NCBI GenBank assembly: GCA_015499985.1
Contig: JAAAUF010000537.1
Coordinates: 1 to 28,580 of the forward strand
Length of the DNA stretch: 28,580 nucleotides
Direction of reading: 5' to 3'
From: Haplosporangium gracile
Taxonomy: Eukaryota > Mortierellomycota > Mortierellomycetes > Mortierellales > Mortierellaceae
This document shows positions 12,168-24,800 of this stretch, in pieces (positions within the stretch are counted from its first letter, which is position 1; the number at the start of each line of letters is the position of its first letter). The position numbers and the translations under genes are program-made. Under the pieces are notes generated by a model. It saw only the letters and a program-made list of their open reading frames with translations, made no database searches and was not told the DNA's origin.

Positions 12168-12720
12168 GGTGTTGGATCCCGCGTTATGTCGTTAGTATCT
12201 TTCGTTGTGGCGAAGGGCGTGCGTTGATGTATTGTTGTGTTGTTGAGTTGAATAACGAGGACAAGAGTTTGAGTGTCGTTGATGGAGTGAGGAGGGTGTT
12301 GGCGGGACAAAAGAGATGTTGAGAAGCGCTGAAGAGTGAAGGAGAGAGGGTTGTTGATGGGTAAGGATGGAGAGCAAATGAGGGGTGGATAGGATGTGTC
12401 AAGAGTGACAGGAATAAGTGTGATGTGATGTACGAAGAAGTGGAAGGAGGCAAGTCGTTCAGTTTGAACCGTGCATGGTCTATTCCAGACAGAACAGAAC
12501 AGAGATAACGTGAAACGTCCTTTTTGAGAAGGGTGGCTTGTTGGAGACTTGGAGCGGATTGGTTGGTTGGTTGGTTGGTCTGGTGGAACGTAGTCAGGGA
12601 AGTAAGGGAAGGCGGGAGAGGAGCGATGGGAAGAGTGCTGATCAACCTTCTTTTTTTTAAAAAAGTCATCTCTCTTCCTTTCATTTTCTCTCTTTGTCCT
12701 TACGCCCTCATCACCATCAC

Positions 12721-12773
<53 letters not shown>

Positions 12774-12875
12774 ACAACATCTTTCTTTTTTCTCGCTAAA
12801 AAGAAAAAGAGGAGGACCACTTTGCACACAAGGAACAATAGCACTCAGACGCCAAGGACAAACAGTACATAAAAG
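12168..12875. promoter_or_regulatory. Shared upstream region of SYS1 (-) and CLPTM1 (+)
   Basis: 708 bp between two divergent start codons, so both promoters must lie here. It contains the trinucleotide repeat listed separately and C/T-rich sequence just before it. The 245-codon minus-strand frame with a long Asp run is a product of the repeat and has no recognisable domain. Confidence 0.55.
12709..12773 (+). repeat. CAT trinucleotide microsatellite
   Basis: Interrupted CAT/CAC units start at 12709; from 12721 to 12773 the CAT repeat is perfect for about 17 units. It ends about 100 bp before the CLPTM1 ATG, probably in its 5' untranslated region. Confidence 0.9.
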
Positions 12876-15689
12876 ATGCCTGAACAGAACGCAGCAACAG
12901 ACCAGGCTGCTCGTAACGGCCAGGGGCAACAGCGCCAGGAGCAGACCCTATCCCAGACCATCATGCAAATCATCACCCGCGCCGCGATGGCCTACGCTGT
13001 TATGTCTTTCTTCAGCGGAGGTATGTGCTATCTCATATTGCTCTCAGGACAACGAGTACGTTTGCATTCGTATGATTAAGGATACTCACATTTGGCACCA
13101 ATGTGGAGGAACAATAGGATTCGGCGGAAAGAAGGGCCCTGCCGCTCCCCATCCAGACTCGATCGTTACAACCAACTCCCCCAATGGACTCGCCCAGCCC
13201 TTTGCTTTCAACCCACCCAAGGTCTTCCCTCTTTGGGAAGACAAGACCAAGGCAGTACGTTTGTCCCTCCCTCTTTCTCCTTGTTTCTTACAATTGAAAT
13301 GACGACTAACAGTACTTCGCAATGGATACATAGGACTTGTTCGTGTATGTTTCTGAGGACTACGAGTTCAACAACTTTGACGACAAGAACAGCCTAGTGT
13401 GGCGTTCAAATGACATTGAGCTCGGTGACTGGACTGAAGACCGCGTCGTCGACCTTTCCATCAAACCATCCAAGGTAACATACACATCTCCAGATCGATA
13501 TTAGAGCCGCACGATGCAGCCACCGTGTGTTACCGACGCCCACGCAATTGTGGAAGACATCAGAATGAAATGGAAGAACCTCGAGAGCGATTTTTCTTGC
13601 CGATTGTGATCGAAGGACTAACCCACGCAACTGCTTTTTTTTTTTTTTTTTTTTTTTTTCTTTCTTGCTTCCTTTACAAAACGTGGGTTTGTTCGCACAG
13701 CATGTACAAAACAACGGAACCCTGTATGCCCATATCTACTTTGCCAAGAAGGACACTTCTCTCAGTCCCACCTCCAAGGACTTTAGCCTCGACAACCGCG
13801 TCTACACCCGCAAGCGTAAGGATCGTCTTACAACTCTTTTTCAGAAGATGTATAACATGTTGAAAAAAGCATATTAACCAACGTTCACCCTTTTTCATAT
13901 CATAGCGTTGACTCGTTACTTCAAGAAGAAGAGGGAGTTCAAGGTCAAGAAGCTGGTCGGTGGCAAGCAGGAGGTTGAGCCTGAGCCTGAGAAGCCCGTT
14001 GAGGAGGTACTAATGGACATGTATATCAGGGACTTGCACCTCACATGAGTTTGATGGTTGACTTGATCAACGACTAATTATTTCGTATTGAAATTTTCTT
14101 GCCCTTTGATGCTTCATTGTCGATGTTAGCCTACCGTCTCTGAGGGTGGCTCTACTATTGTGTCGTATTGGCATCAGAACTTGACGATCGCCCTTCTTGC
14201 GGACCGTACCGTCATCCCTTATGTTGCCCTTCCCCCAGAGTTGAAGCCAAGTAAGTTACTTTTGATTCGCAGTGACAGTTATATCTCTAGTGATCCTCGC
14301 CATAGAAGTACTTACATTGACTCTTCCTTGTATTTTGCGATGTAGTGTACCAACTGGAGAGCACAGGAAAGCACGATGAGCACGGCAACGGATTTGTTCT
14401 CCCAGCTGTCTACATCAACGATTTCTGGCAGCTCAAGGAGCACATGACCGCCATCAACGAGACCGTCAAGTAATATACTCTCGGAATCGTTGGTGTTTCT
14501 GGATTCCAGTTTTTTTTTTGCTATCAAAAGTTACTAAATGTTCAACAGCAATTAACCACCCGTTGGGCGCATTCTCCTTTCTCTTTAATAGGGAGCTGCC
14601 TCTCAGGATCAACTTCCACCCTATCAGCTACATGAAGTTGCAGATGTACTCGTCTTTGGATATTGGTATGTCAAAGCAGTCAGGAATGATGGGTGGGACT
14701 GGCGGCGAGCTCGATGAGGTCAAGCGCATGTTGATCGAGACCAACCCCTTCCTCTTGGCTCTTACCGTCGTTGTCAGTTGTCTCCACAGCGTCTTTGAGA
14801 TGTTGGCCTTCAAGAACGGTATGTCCTCCACGTTGATGTCCTTGATGAGCGAGCACATTGACATTGGTAGCGTGTACGAAAACTGAAATTTTTCTTTCAA
14901 ATGATATTAGATATCGCATTCTGGAAGGACAAGAAAGGAACAGCGGGATTGTCAGTTCGCTCGATCTTCTTGGATATTGCTCAGCAGATCATTGTCTTCT
15001 TGTACCTGATGGACAACAACGCGGAGACCAGTTACATGATTCTGATCGGACAAGGAGTTGGTCTGGCCATTGAGCTCTGGAAGGTCAAGAAAGCCCTTAA
15101 GGTCGATATTGTCCCTGCCACGACCGGTATGTTGCCCTGGCGTCTGCACTTCAATACCTCCGAGCCCCTGAGCGATTTGGAGGAAAAAACCAAAGAGTAC
15201 GACGAGGAGGCTTTCAAGTATCTGACCTATGCTGCCTTCCCTCTCTTGGGCTGCTACGCCATCTACTCTGTCATGTACGAGGAGCACAAGTCGTGGTACT
15301 CGTTCGTTGTCGGCACATTGGTCGGCTTTGTGTACACGTTTGGATTTATCAAGATGACCCCTCAGTTGTTTATCAACTACAAGCTCAAGAGTGTAGCTCA
15401 TATGCCCTTCCGCACGATGATGTACAAATCGTTGAACACATTTATTGACGACTTGTTCTCATTCATCATCAAGATGCCCATGTTGCATCGCTTGGCCTGT
15501 CTGCGCGACGACGTTGTTTTCTTTATTTACCTCTATCAGCGCTGGATCTACCGCACTGATCACTCTCGTGCCAACGAGTTTGGACAGGTTGGAGATGAGA
15601 AGGATGAGAAACCAACAATTGCGGCTTCTTCGAGCTCGGATGTCAAGGAGGCTGTCACCGACGAGAAGGAGACCAAGAAGAACAAGTAG
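12876..15689 (+). CDS. CLPTM1: CLPTM1-family multi-pass ER membrane protein
   Basis: Role (family): CLPTM1 and CLPTM1L are conserved ER multi-span proteins; the human forms affect receptor trafficking, and CLPTM1L has been described as a lipid scramblase in GPI-anchor synthesis. Seen: nine exons, 12876-13020, 13118-13254, 13334-13474, 13701-13815, 13906-14006, 14130-14250, 14346-14469, 14592-14818 and 14911-15689, join in frame to 629 codons, within the family range. Order: Gln-rich N-terminus, a hydrophobic segment at about 30-47, a large probably luminal domain (LFVYVSEDYEF, NGTLYAHIYFAK), then at least four or five membrane spans from about 345, including the highly conserved TPQLFINYKLKSVAHMPFR and LHRLACLRDDVVFFIYLYQR. 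The tail is Glu/Lys-rich and ends KKNK, resembling an ER-retrieval-type C-terminus (inference). Intron 3 contains 25 consecutive T (13635-13659). The stop is 77 bp from that of the convergent oxygenase gene. Confidence 0.95.
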
Positions 15690-15766
15690 ATTTGTTTTAT
15701 TTTTATATTTTGTACCATTTAGTATCTGTTTAAAAACATTATAAAAATTTGCTATATTTCATTCTT

Positions 15767-17181
15767 TTAGTAGGCGCCTTCTTTGCGGTAGACCTGTGTC
15801 CACTTGCTGATGATGTAGTCTCCAAAGTTGATGTCGCCGTTAAGCAGCTTGGTGGCCACCGATCTGGCATCCTGACCATCCTTGGCGGCAGCAGATGCTG
15901 CCTCACCGAGCTTGGCTTCCTCGTCACGCTGGTCTCTCAAAAGACTATAGTTTCCCGAGGCAGCCTGACCCCTGACTTCCTCCTGAACCAGCAAGGGGAT
16001 CTTGGCATCATAGTCAGGGTAGTAGAAGCAGCACATCGAGTATCGTTCCTCTTGACCGTTGCTGACGACTCTATGCAGGGGACTGATCAACTTGCCTCCT
16101 GTGAGCAGTGAGAGATAGTCGCCTCCGTTGATGACCAGACTATTGTCGCGAGAGGGGACATCCTGCCATTTGTTGTCGTGGAACAGTTGCAGCCCCACGG
16201 TCTTGGAGGGCGACAGAATCAGCGTCAAGAAGCCCCAATCGGTATGCGCACTAAAATAAGAATGAAGAAAGGATCAGAGACGGAAGAGGAACGGGATAGA
16301 AGCAAGGTGTTCAAACGTGATGGGTGAGTGGGCGTAAAATAAAGAAAAGTCCGGACATGTGTTAGCTTGCATCGGAAAACAAAGGGTAGTGTGGAGTGGG
16401 TGTGGTAATACCCCATTTGATTTTGGTCCGTATGATTCACCATTGGTATGTTACAAAATGTATCGTTCATATTTTTTCCCACGCAGTCTCACAAAGCCAT
16501 GAGCATTCGTTTTTCAACATACCTGGATCCAATCTGGGCAGCGTGTCCTTGATTAGAATAAGGGAGGTAATGGAATAACCGCATGAAGGAAATGGTCTCG
16601 CTGGTGGTGCAGTACTTTGCCAGCTCATCCTCGGGTAACGCCAATGCCAGAGAGATACCCTTGAGGAGACCCTTGGCAATATCACAGACGTGGAGATAAA
16701 ACTCTTGAAGAGTACCCTTGAAAGCATCCTTGTGGCCCTGGTCGAGCTGGTCGAGCGAAGCCTGAGCTGGCCAGGCATTAGGACCCTGCAATGCGTTTAG
16801 ACTGTCATCAGCTTGTTTGGCCTTGAGTGCCTCTGCAGGCCATTCGTATCCGTACGAGAACCCTTCCTTGAGCTCCTTGGTCGCCGAGCCAGACTCTCCT
16901 CCGATGGGGACATAACCGCGAGTGAATCCACCAGGTTGGATCTTGGGGATCTGGGCCTTTTGGGCAGCGTCGAGGTCAAAAAGTCGCTTGGTGGCATCGA
17001 GGACTTGGTTTGTGTTTTGGGTGGTGAAGAGTGGGTGCGAAGGGGAGGTGATATAGAAGACACCATAAGTTGTGAACGCGTTAAGGAGTTCGACGGCAAC
17101 GTGTTGCTTATCGGCTGTGGAGGAGGAGCTGTCTAGCAGGGCTGTGATGTCGATCGTTGGGATTGCGAGTGGAGCTGCCAT
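15767..17181 (-). CDS. 2-oxoglutarate/Fe(II) oxygenase, isopenicillin N synthase-like
   Basis: Seen: two exons, 16523-17181 and 15767-16250, join in frame to 380 codons with a 272-bp GTATGT...TAG intron. The N-terminal part (IPTIDITALL..., later YGVFYITSPSHPLF) matches the non-haem dioxygenase N-terminal domain. The catalytic core carries the iron triad H222-T-D224 (AHTDWGFLT) and H279 (SPLHRV), with R289-x-S291 (ERYSM) as the usual 2-oxoglutarate anchor. All are intact, so an active oxygenase is expected. Family knowledge: relatives oxidise or desaturate small molecules; the substrate cannot be read from sequence. The oxygenase core is followed by an Ala/Gln-rich stretch and then FGDYIISKWTQVYRK, typical of fungal members. 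It is head-to-tail with the AlkB-type gene upstream (283 bp) and convergent with CLPTM1. No biosynthetic cluster is visible around it. Confidence 0.9.
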
Positions 17182-17331
17182 GGTATTGGAATGAGTTTGA
17201 AAGCGGTTGTTTGGATAGTAAGAAGAGAAGAAGGGATTCGAAATAGCTTTCTTCCCCGCCTTTTTATGTCCCTAAGTAAGAATGTCATCGTGTGATTTAT
17301 TCCTGCGACTCAGCAGGAGTCACAGCGGAAC

Positions 17332-17353
17332 ATTTTGGTGCCGGCACCAAAAT
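17332..17353. promoter_or_regulatory. Perfect 22-bp palindrome upstream of the oxygenase gene, candidate protein-binding site
   Basis: The half ATTTTGGTGCC is followed directly by its exact reverse complement. It lies about 150 bp upstream of the minus-strand ATG at 17181. The inner heptamer TGGYGCC recurs nearby at 17363-17369 (TGGCGCC) and inverted at 17423-17429 (GGCGCCA), giving four half-sites within 100 bp. A symmetric site for a dimeric regulator is an inference; a different role is possible. Confidence 0.45.
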
Positions 17354-17464
17354 ATTCTGCTGTGGCGCCTGCCCCCGAGAGAGGAGAACCGATTTGGATA
17401 AGAGCTGTGGGGAGAAGGGAAGGGCGCCACCAATTTATTATTAGGAAAAGGTCCTTCACTCTCC

Positions 17465-18453
17465 TCACTGCGATATTGAGCAGGTGCCATTGGAGGTGAT
17501 AATGCCATTGTCACACATGGGGATCGAAGAGCACGAGGATGGTAGTACGGACAATTGAGCTCCACATCGTTGAGGTGTCTGACATTGTTCCTGTCCTTCT
17601 TGTGTTTGTTCTTCAACAAGCATGTTGCGATATGTAATACTGACTCGACGAGCTCGAATAATTTCAATCCCGTCCACAGTTTCCACCAAATCTTTTGAGA
17701 TGCTGTGCTTGTAGTCGTACCGACACGACTCATTCATCACTACCAACGACCGCCGCGCTATGAAAAAAAAAAGGTTCAAAACAAAAGGAAAGGATAATTA
17801 GTTTACGCAATGCCAAATACAAGTCATTGTCAACTTAAACCCAAAGAGTAAAGCAGGTCGAATTGACGCGACTGAAGAACGAACGTACGGAGATGAACAC
17901 GAAAGATTAAACTAGGCTCTTTGACATGCTGAAAGGTCATGACACAGTCAGAGAGGAGTGAAAGGGCGGTGATGGTGGGCCCAAAGAGCTTCGGCGCATC
18001 CACATGGGGCATGATCCCCTGTCCTACTTCGTACTCGTTGACAATAATACTATTGGGGCTGGTCTTGTAGATTTGGCGGTCCAGTAGTCGATCCGTGACA
18101 AAGTCAAACATGCTCGGCAGTCTCTCCATCTTTCCCACAACCCTCCTACCGTTGACCAAGAGAAGAGAAAGAAAAATATTAGTGTTTTGCTGACTTTTGA
18201 CCGATAGCAAATACGATTGATTGGAAGGCGTAATATAAGCTTCTATTTACCTCAGTCGGTAGCTAAAGATACCGCCGTAGTGTTGATGCCTTCGCTTCAT
18301 CTCTGGATTGGGCTTGATCCCTCGTCCTGCCCAATTCTGTTCATCCAGTTGCTGAATGAGCTGCGCTTCTTCTTCGACAGAGACGAAATTCCGGATCACT
18401 TGTAGTCCTTGTATGGATGCATTGTCGAGGGTTGATGTCGATGTGATCTCCAT
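17465..18453 (-). CDS. AlkB-type 2-oxoglutarate/Fe(II) oxygenase
   Basis: Role (family): AlkB homologues oxidatively remove or modify alkyl groups on nucleic acid bases or, in some branches, on proteins. Seen: three exons, 18251-18453, 17889-18145 and 17465-17757, join in frame to 250 codons. The site residues are H115 and D117 in the H-x-D motif (MPHVDAPKLFGP), H171 (YDYKHSI) and R191-x5-R197 (RRVSITYR), all as expected. IIVNEYEVGQGI and LSLLSDCVM match the ALKBH8-type dioxygenase domain better than ALKBH1 or ALKBH2, but no RNA-recognition or methyltransferase domain is attached, so ALKBH6- or ALKBH7-like roles remain possible. The start chosen is the ATG at 18453; the frame is open a little further upstream without a better start. 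The last 50 or so residues are Gln/Cys/Ser-rich and not conserved. The acceptor of exon 2 could shift by one codon. Confidence 0.86.
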
Positions 18454-18651
18454 GTGTGAAAACAAGAAGCGGGAAGGAGAGTGGCAATAAAAAGAGCAAA
18501 GTAAAAGTCAGGGGCAACAAGAGTCGAAAAGGGATTTTTTTGCGGAGACCTCAATTTTTTTTATTTCAATTTTGTTTTCACCCGCAATTTGGCCCGCACA
18601 TGTCATGCCCAATCGAAACCACAAGATTCACCAGTCTTCACAGCACGACTG

Positions 18652-20897
<2,246 letters not shown>

Positions 20898-21868
20898 TGC
20901 CACACACTCCTTTACTGCTTGTTTCTTGTGTTGGCGTTGGTTGATGTGTGTGCGTGTGCGAGTGTGTTGTATGTATGGTTTGTTGTCAACGCGTTTGGTG
21001 TCCTTGAATGTGCGTGTTCCGTGGTTTCCTTGATGCGGTGTTGGATGTGGTTGTTGGAGAATGGGGCGTTGGGTGAATGAAAAAAAGATAAGCGACGTGA
21101 GGGCGGGACGAGAGTTAAAAGAGAAAGGAAGGGGACGCGGCCCTTCGACCAACCCTCCGCCTTTCTTCACCTGACGAATTTGAATGAAGAGTGGTGGCAA
21201 AGCCATTCGCAAATCAATTCGATAGTCACATTTTAGAAAGTGAAACACCTGTTGTCTCTTGAATGAGCCAGGAATAGACAGACAGATAGCTATCAACATG
21301 AGAAGGAGAAGCTCTTGGAACAAGTACATGAACATGCCAGAGTGCTAGTCGTACTATGGCTATGTCCGTATGTGCATATGGAGTAGGAATATATATGCAA
21401 GTATCTTGGTATGACACCTAGATGATGATGGTCATGATGATGATGATGGTCTCTCTCTTTTGAGCCTGGTGCTGGCTGCTTCTTGCTGCCTGTCCTGTCC
21501 CTGTCTATGCGCTGAATGCTTAGGGTGGACTTCCAATTCGTTATTGATTTTCATCAAATTGCATTTCCCCTCCAGTCCAGCTCCAGTAGAAAATGCAAAA
21601 AAAGAAAGAGGCTCACTCACCTTTTTGTGTTCTTGTGTTCCAGTTGACATAAAATAAACTCTCTTTATTATCTCCTCTCCATCTTCTTCTACACACACAC
21701 ACACTCTTCCCCCCTCTCCCTCCACTCTTTTACCATTCCCGCACTTCCTCACAGTGCAGGATGAAGATCATCGTCCTCTCTTCTCTCTTCTTCTTCTTCT
21801 TCTTCTTCTTCTTCTCTTACACATAACGGCAGCCTTTCTTCATCCCTTTCTTGTCTTTTTTACATTCC
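20898..21868. promoter_or_regulatory. Divergent upstream region of CSN5 (-) and the Sec7 gene (+)
   Basis: About 970 bp with no recognisable gene. It contains an imperfect GAT repeat (about 21421-21450), a CA run near 21690, a C/T-rich stretch from 21650 and a perfect TTC repeat (21781-21815). These match the simple-sequence leaders of other genes here. Confidence 0.5.
21781..21815 (+). repeat. TTC trinucleotide microsatellite
   Basis: About nine perfect TTC units plus edges, in the leader of the Sec7 gene. Confidence 0.85.
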
Positions 21869-24800
21869 ATGGCTGCACCTCATCATCACATACCCCTCCC
21901 TACTCCACTCCCTACTCTCCACTCCTCTTCTCCCTGTATCCACTCTTCTTCTCCTTCTCCTTCCTCAACAGCAAAAGCGACTTTTCCTTCTACTTCGCCT
22001 ACGTTCTCGTCAATAACACAAAAGTCAATAGCAATTCCCAAGGCAACAACCTTCGCTCACACCTCAACAGAATCAACGTCCTCGACCTCCTCGTTCTCCT
22101 TGCTCGACTCTGCCTCTTCCTTTGTCTTCCTCACAATGGCCGACACTGACCTCGACCTTTCCCTTGCCTTACCTCAATACCAACAACAACTACAACAACT
22201 ACAGGAAGAAAAGCTACATAGTCAATCACAGGTGTCCTCACCTGACGATGACGAGGCCCTGTCTCTTGCCTCTGTTTCCCAAGAGTCGCTCGTCAATGTC
22301 TCTTTTCCTTCTTCCGAGGACCACGTTTATAAGACTCTCGCTGTTGACGGCCCGTCTGCGGATGCTACAACCCAGGAGTTTATTCACGACCAAGACAAGG
22401 ACGCCAACGATGCCCAAGAAGATGTAACAACAGGAAGAGAGGGAAGAGGAGGACAGGATTATCATATTGTCCAGCGATACCAAGATGACCAAGATGAACG
22501 TGATGCACATGATGCGCAGGAGAAATACGAGAGTGAAACAGCAGCAGCAAGGATACCATCATTGTCCCAGAGCGCCGATCCACAGCAATCTATTCATCAA
22601 GAGGTGCACGTTTGGGAGGATACCCAGGAGGAGGACAACAGCAACACCCAGCAGCTGCAGCAGCAGGAACAGGAACAGGAACAGGAGCAGCAACACCCAT
22701 CTTCTGACGCTCCCTTGTCCATCGTCACTCCATCATCATTATTATTATCATCACCAGCATCACCTTCCCACCAACAACTACTACCGCCCCTTCTTATCAA
22801 CGGCACCTCCTCCTCTTTTCCCTCTGCAGCATCTTCTCCTACCTTCTCTCCAGCACGCTCACCTTCGTCACCCTCCCCCTCTTCCTCTCCAAGACAACAC
22901 ATGCATCAGCAGATCCCTCACAAGATCACAATACCCACTCAACAACAACAGCAACAACAACATCACCAACGCTCATTTCCCGCCTCTGCCGTAACACCTC
23001 CCCCTTTCCACCCCAACCATCACTTCAACAGCAACAGCAACAACTGCCACTTTCAAATGGGTGCCGGACATTCTTCGTCTTCCTCCTCCATACCTCCTTC
23101 ACCATCGGACAATAACAACATCAACAACTACCACAGAATCCGCCATGTGTCCAGTTCCAGCCGTCTCTCCAGGGCGCCCAAGCGCGAGTCGTCCCTCCCT
23201 TTCTCTCTGCCTGCCGTGCTCCCTGCTCTCCCCCCATTGATCCCTGTATCAAATATCATCTCGTCTGCTTTCCCTTCTGTACCCCTGTCTACTTCAACAA
23301 CACCAGCAACACCCGTATCAGCGTCCGGCGTCGGACGATTGAAGGGCCATTCCCTCTCGTCGATTGCTGCTCATGATTCGAGGACGGCACTTGCGATCGA
23401 ATCAAGAACGGTTTCACCCGGTTGGCCAGCAGAGTTCAACTCGTCTGAGACAGGAAAGGTACCAACAGGGGAACTCAACACTGAGCCAACACCAACGTCC
23501 GGAGCAGGATCCGGAGCAGGATCAGCGTCAGGACAAGAACCGACAATACCATCCACTATTATCACTCCTCCAAAAGACTACAGTGCCAAAAATACCCAGG
23601 AAACAACCACCAATAGCAGCAGCAAAAACACAAACACGGAAGACAAAGCCAATACTAGAGATACTGATGACTCGTCAACATGGCCAGAGCACCCTCGCCA
23701 GTTCCTGGAGCGAGTCAAGGAAACGGTATCCAAGGCTGAACTCGGGACTCTCTTGTCCAAAGGGTCCGATCCATTCCATCAAGCCGTGCTCAGGATCCAT
23801 ATGGAATCATTTGACTTTAGGCGAGATCCCATCGACCTAGCCCTCCGGTACGTATTGTCTTTTCGTTTTGCGTTCACTATCGTAAAAAAGGAAATAAAAT
23901 CTTGCTCATGCACAGGAGCGGGAGGGGGCCAGTTATTTTGGTATCAATTATCTTTCTGAGCACATCCAACATTAGCAACGGTCCCTTTCTAACTCTGTGC
24001 AACTATTTGTAGAAAGTTTCTTTTAGACTTTCATTTCCCCAAGGAGGCACAACAAATTGATCGAGTCCTCGAAGCATTCGCCGGCCAGTACCATGCATGC
24101 AATCCTCATCTCTTTCGTTCAGCAGGCAAGTACTGTAGTTTTTTTTTTTTTTTTTTTTTTAACTTACCGTATGAATTAAATTTTCTTTTTGAGATATCTT
24201 GAAGATGGACAACTGCACGGTGTGCCACGCTGATGGTTTTTGACCGTTTCCAGTTAACCAACCAACCAACCCCCTTGCTCTCTTTTTGTCGCAATTGACA
24301 CAACATGGTCCGCTCTTGACCTTATAGATGTCGTCTATACCATCGCCTTTTCACTGATGCTCCTTCATACCGATGCTCATAATAAGAACGTCCGTTACAA
24401 AATGTCCAAGGACCAATATGTCCGTCAGGCAAAGAGCATTGACGGTGTCAACACTATCCCTGCTGACATTCTGGAGGTATGTTTATATGACTGTTATATT
24501 TGTCCCAGTTAGCTCAGATATTGTTTACCAATGTATTCTAACAAACCTCTTGGATCTTGACGCCACTATATAGGTTCTTTATGACAACATCACATATTTG
24601 AAGTTTGTTTATGCAGAGGATGAGATGGACGTGGATGGTCAAAGGATTGCAGAGGTTCAGCCTACCAGTGGATCATGGTTCCCTCGTCGACGAACCACCA
24701 GCAATCAGCGGGCCGACTCTTACAACATGATCCGACATGTACGTTTTACTTACAATTGCGGATGTCAACTGTCATTACTTGCGCTGGTGGCATACGTCCG

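Noticed and set aside
12107..12844. 245-codon minus-strand frame with a long Asp run
   Set aside because: Produced by the CAT microsatellite and C/T-rich DNA between two divergent genes; no conserved segment.
20898..21335. Upstream in-frame extension of CSN5
   Set aside because: No conserved residues; CSN5 family similarity begins at the ATG at 20897, and the extension is not conserved-looking.
21754..22149. Plus-strand frame overlapping the start of the Sec7 gene
   Set aside because: Leucine run comes from the TTC repeat; out of frame with the Sec7 gene.
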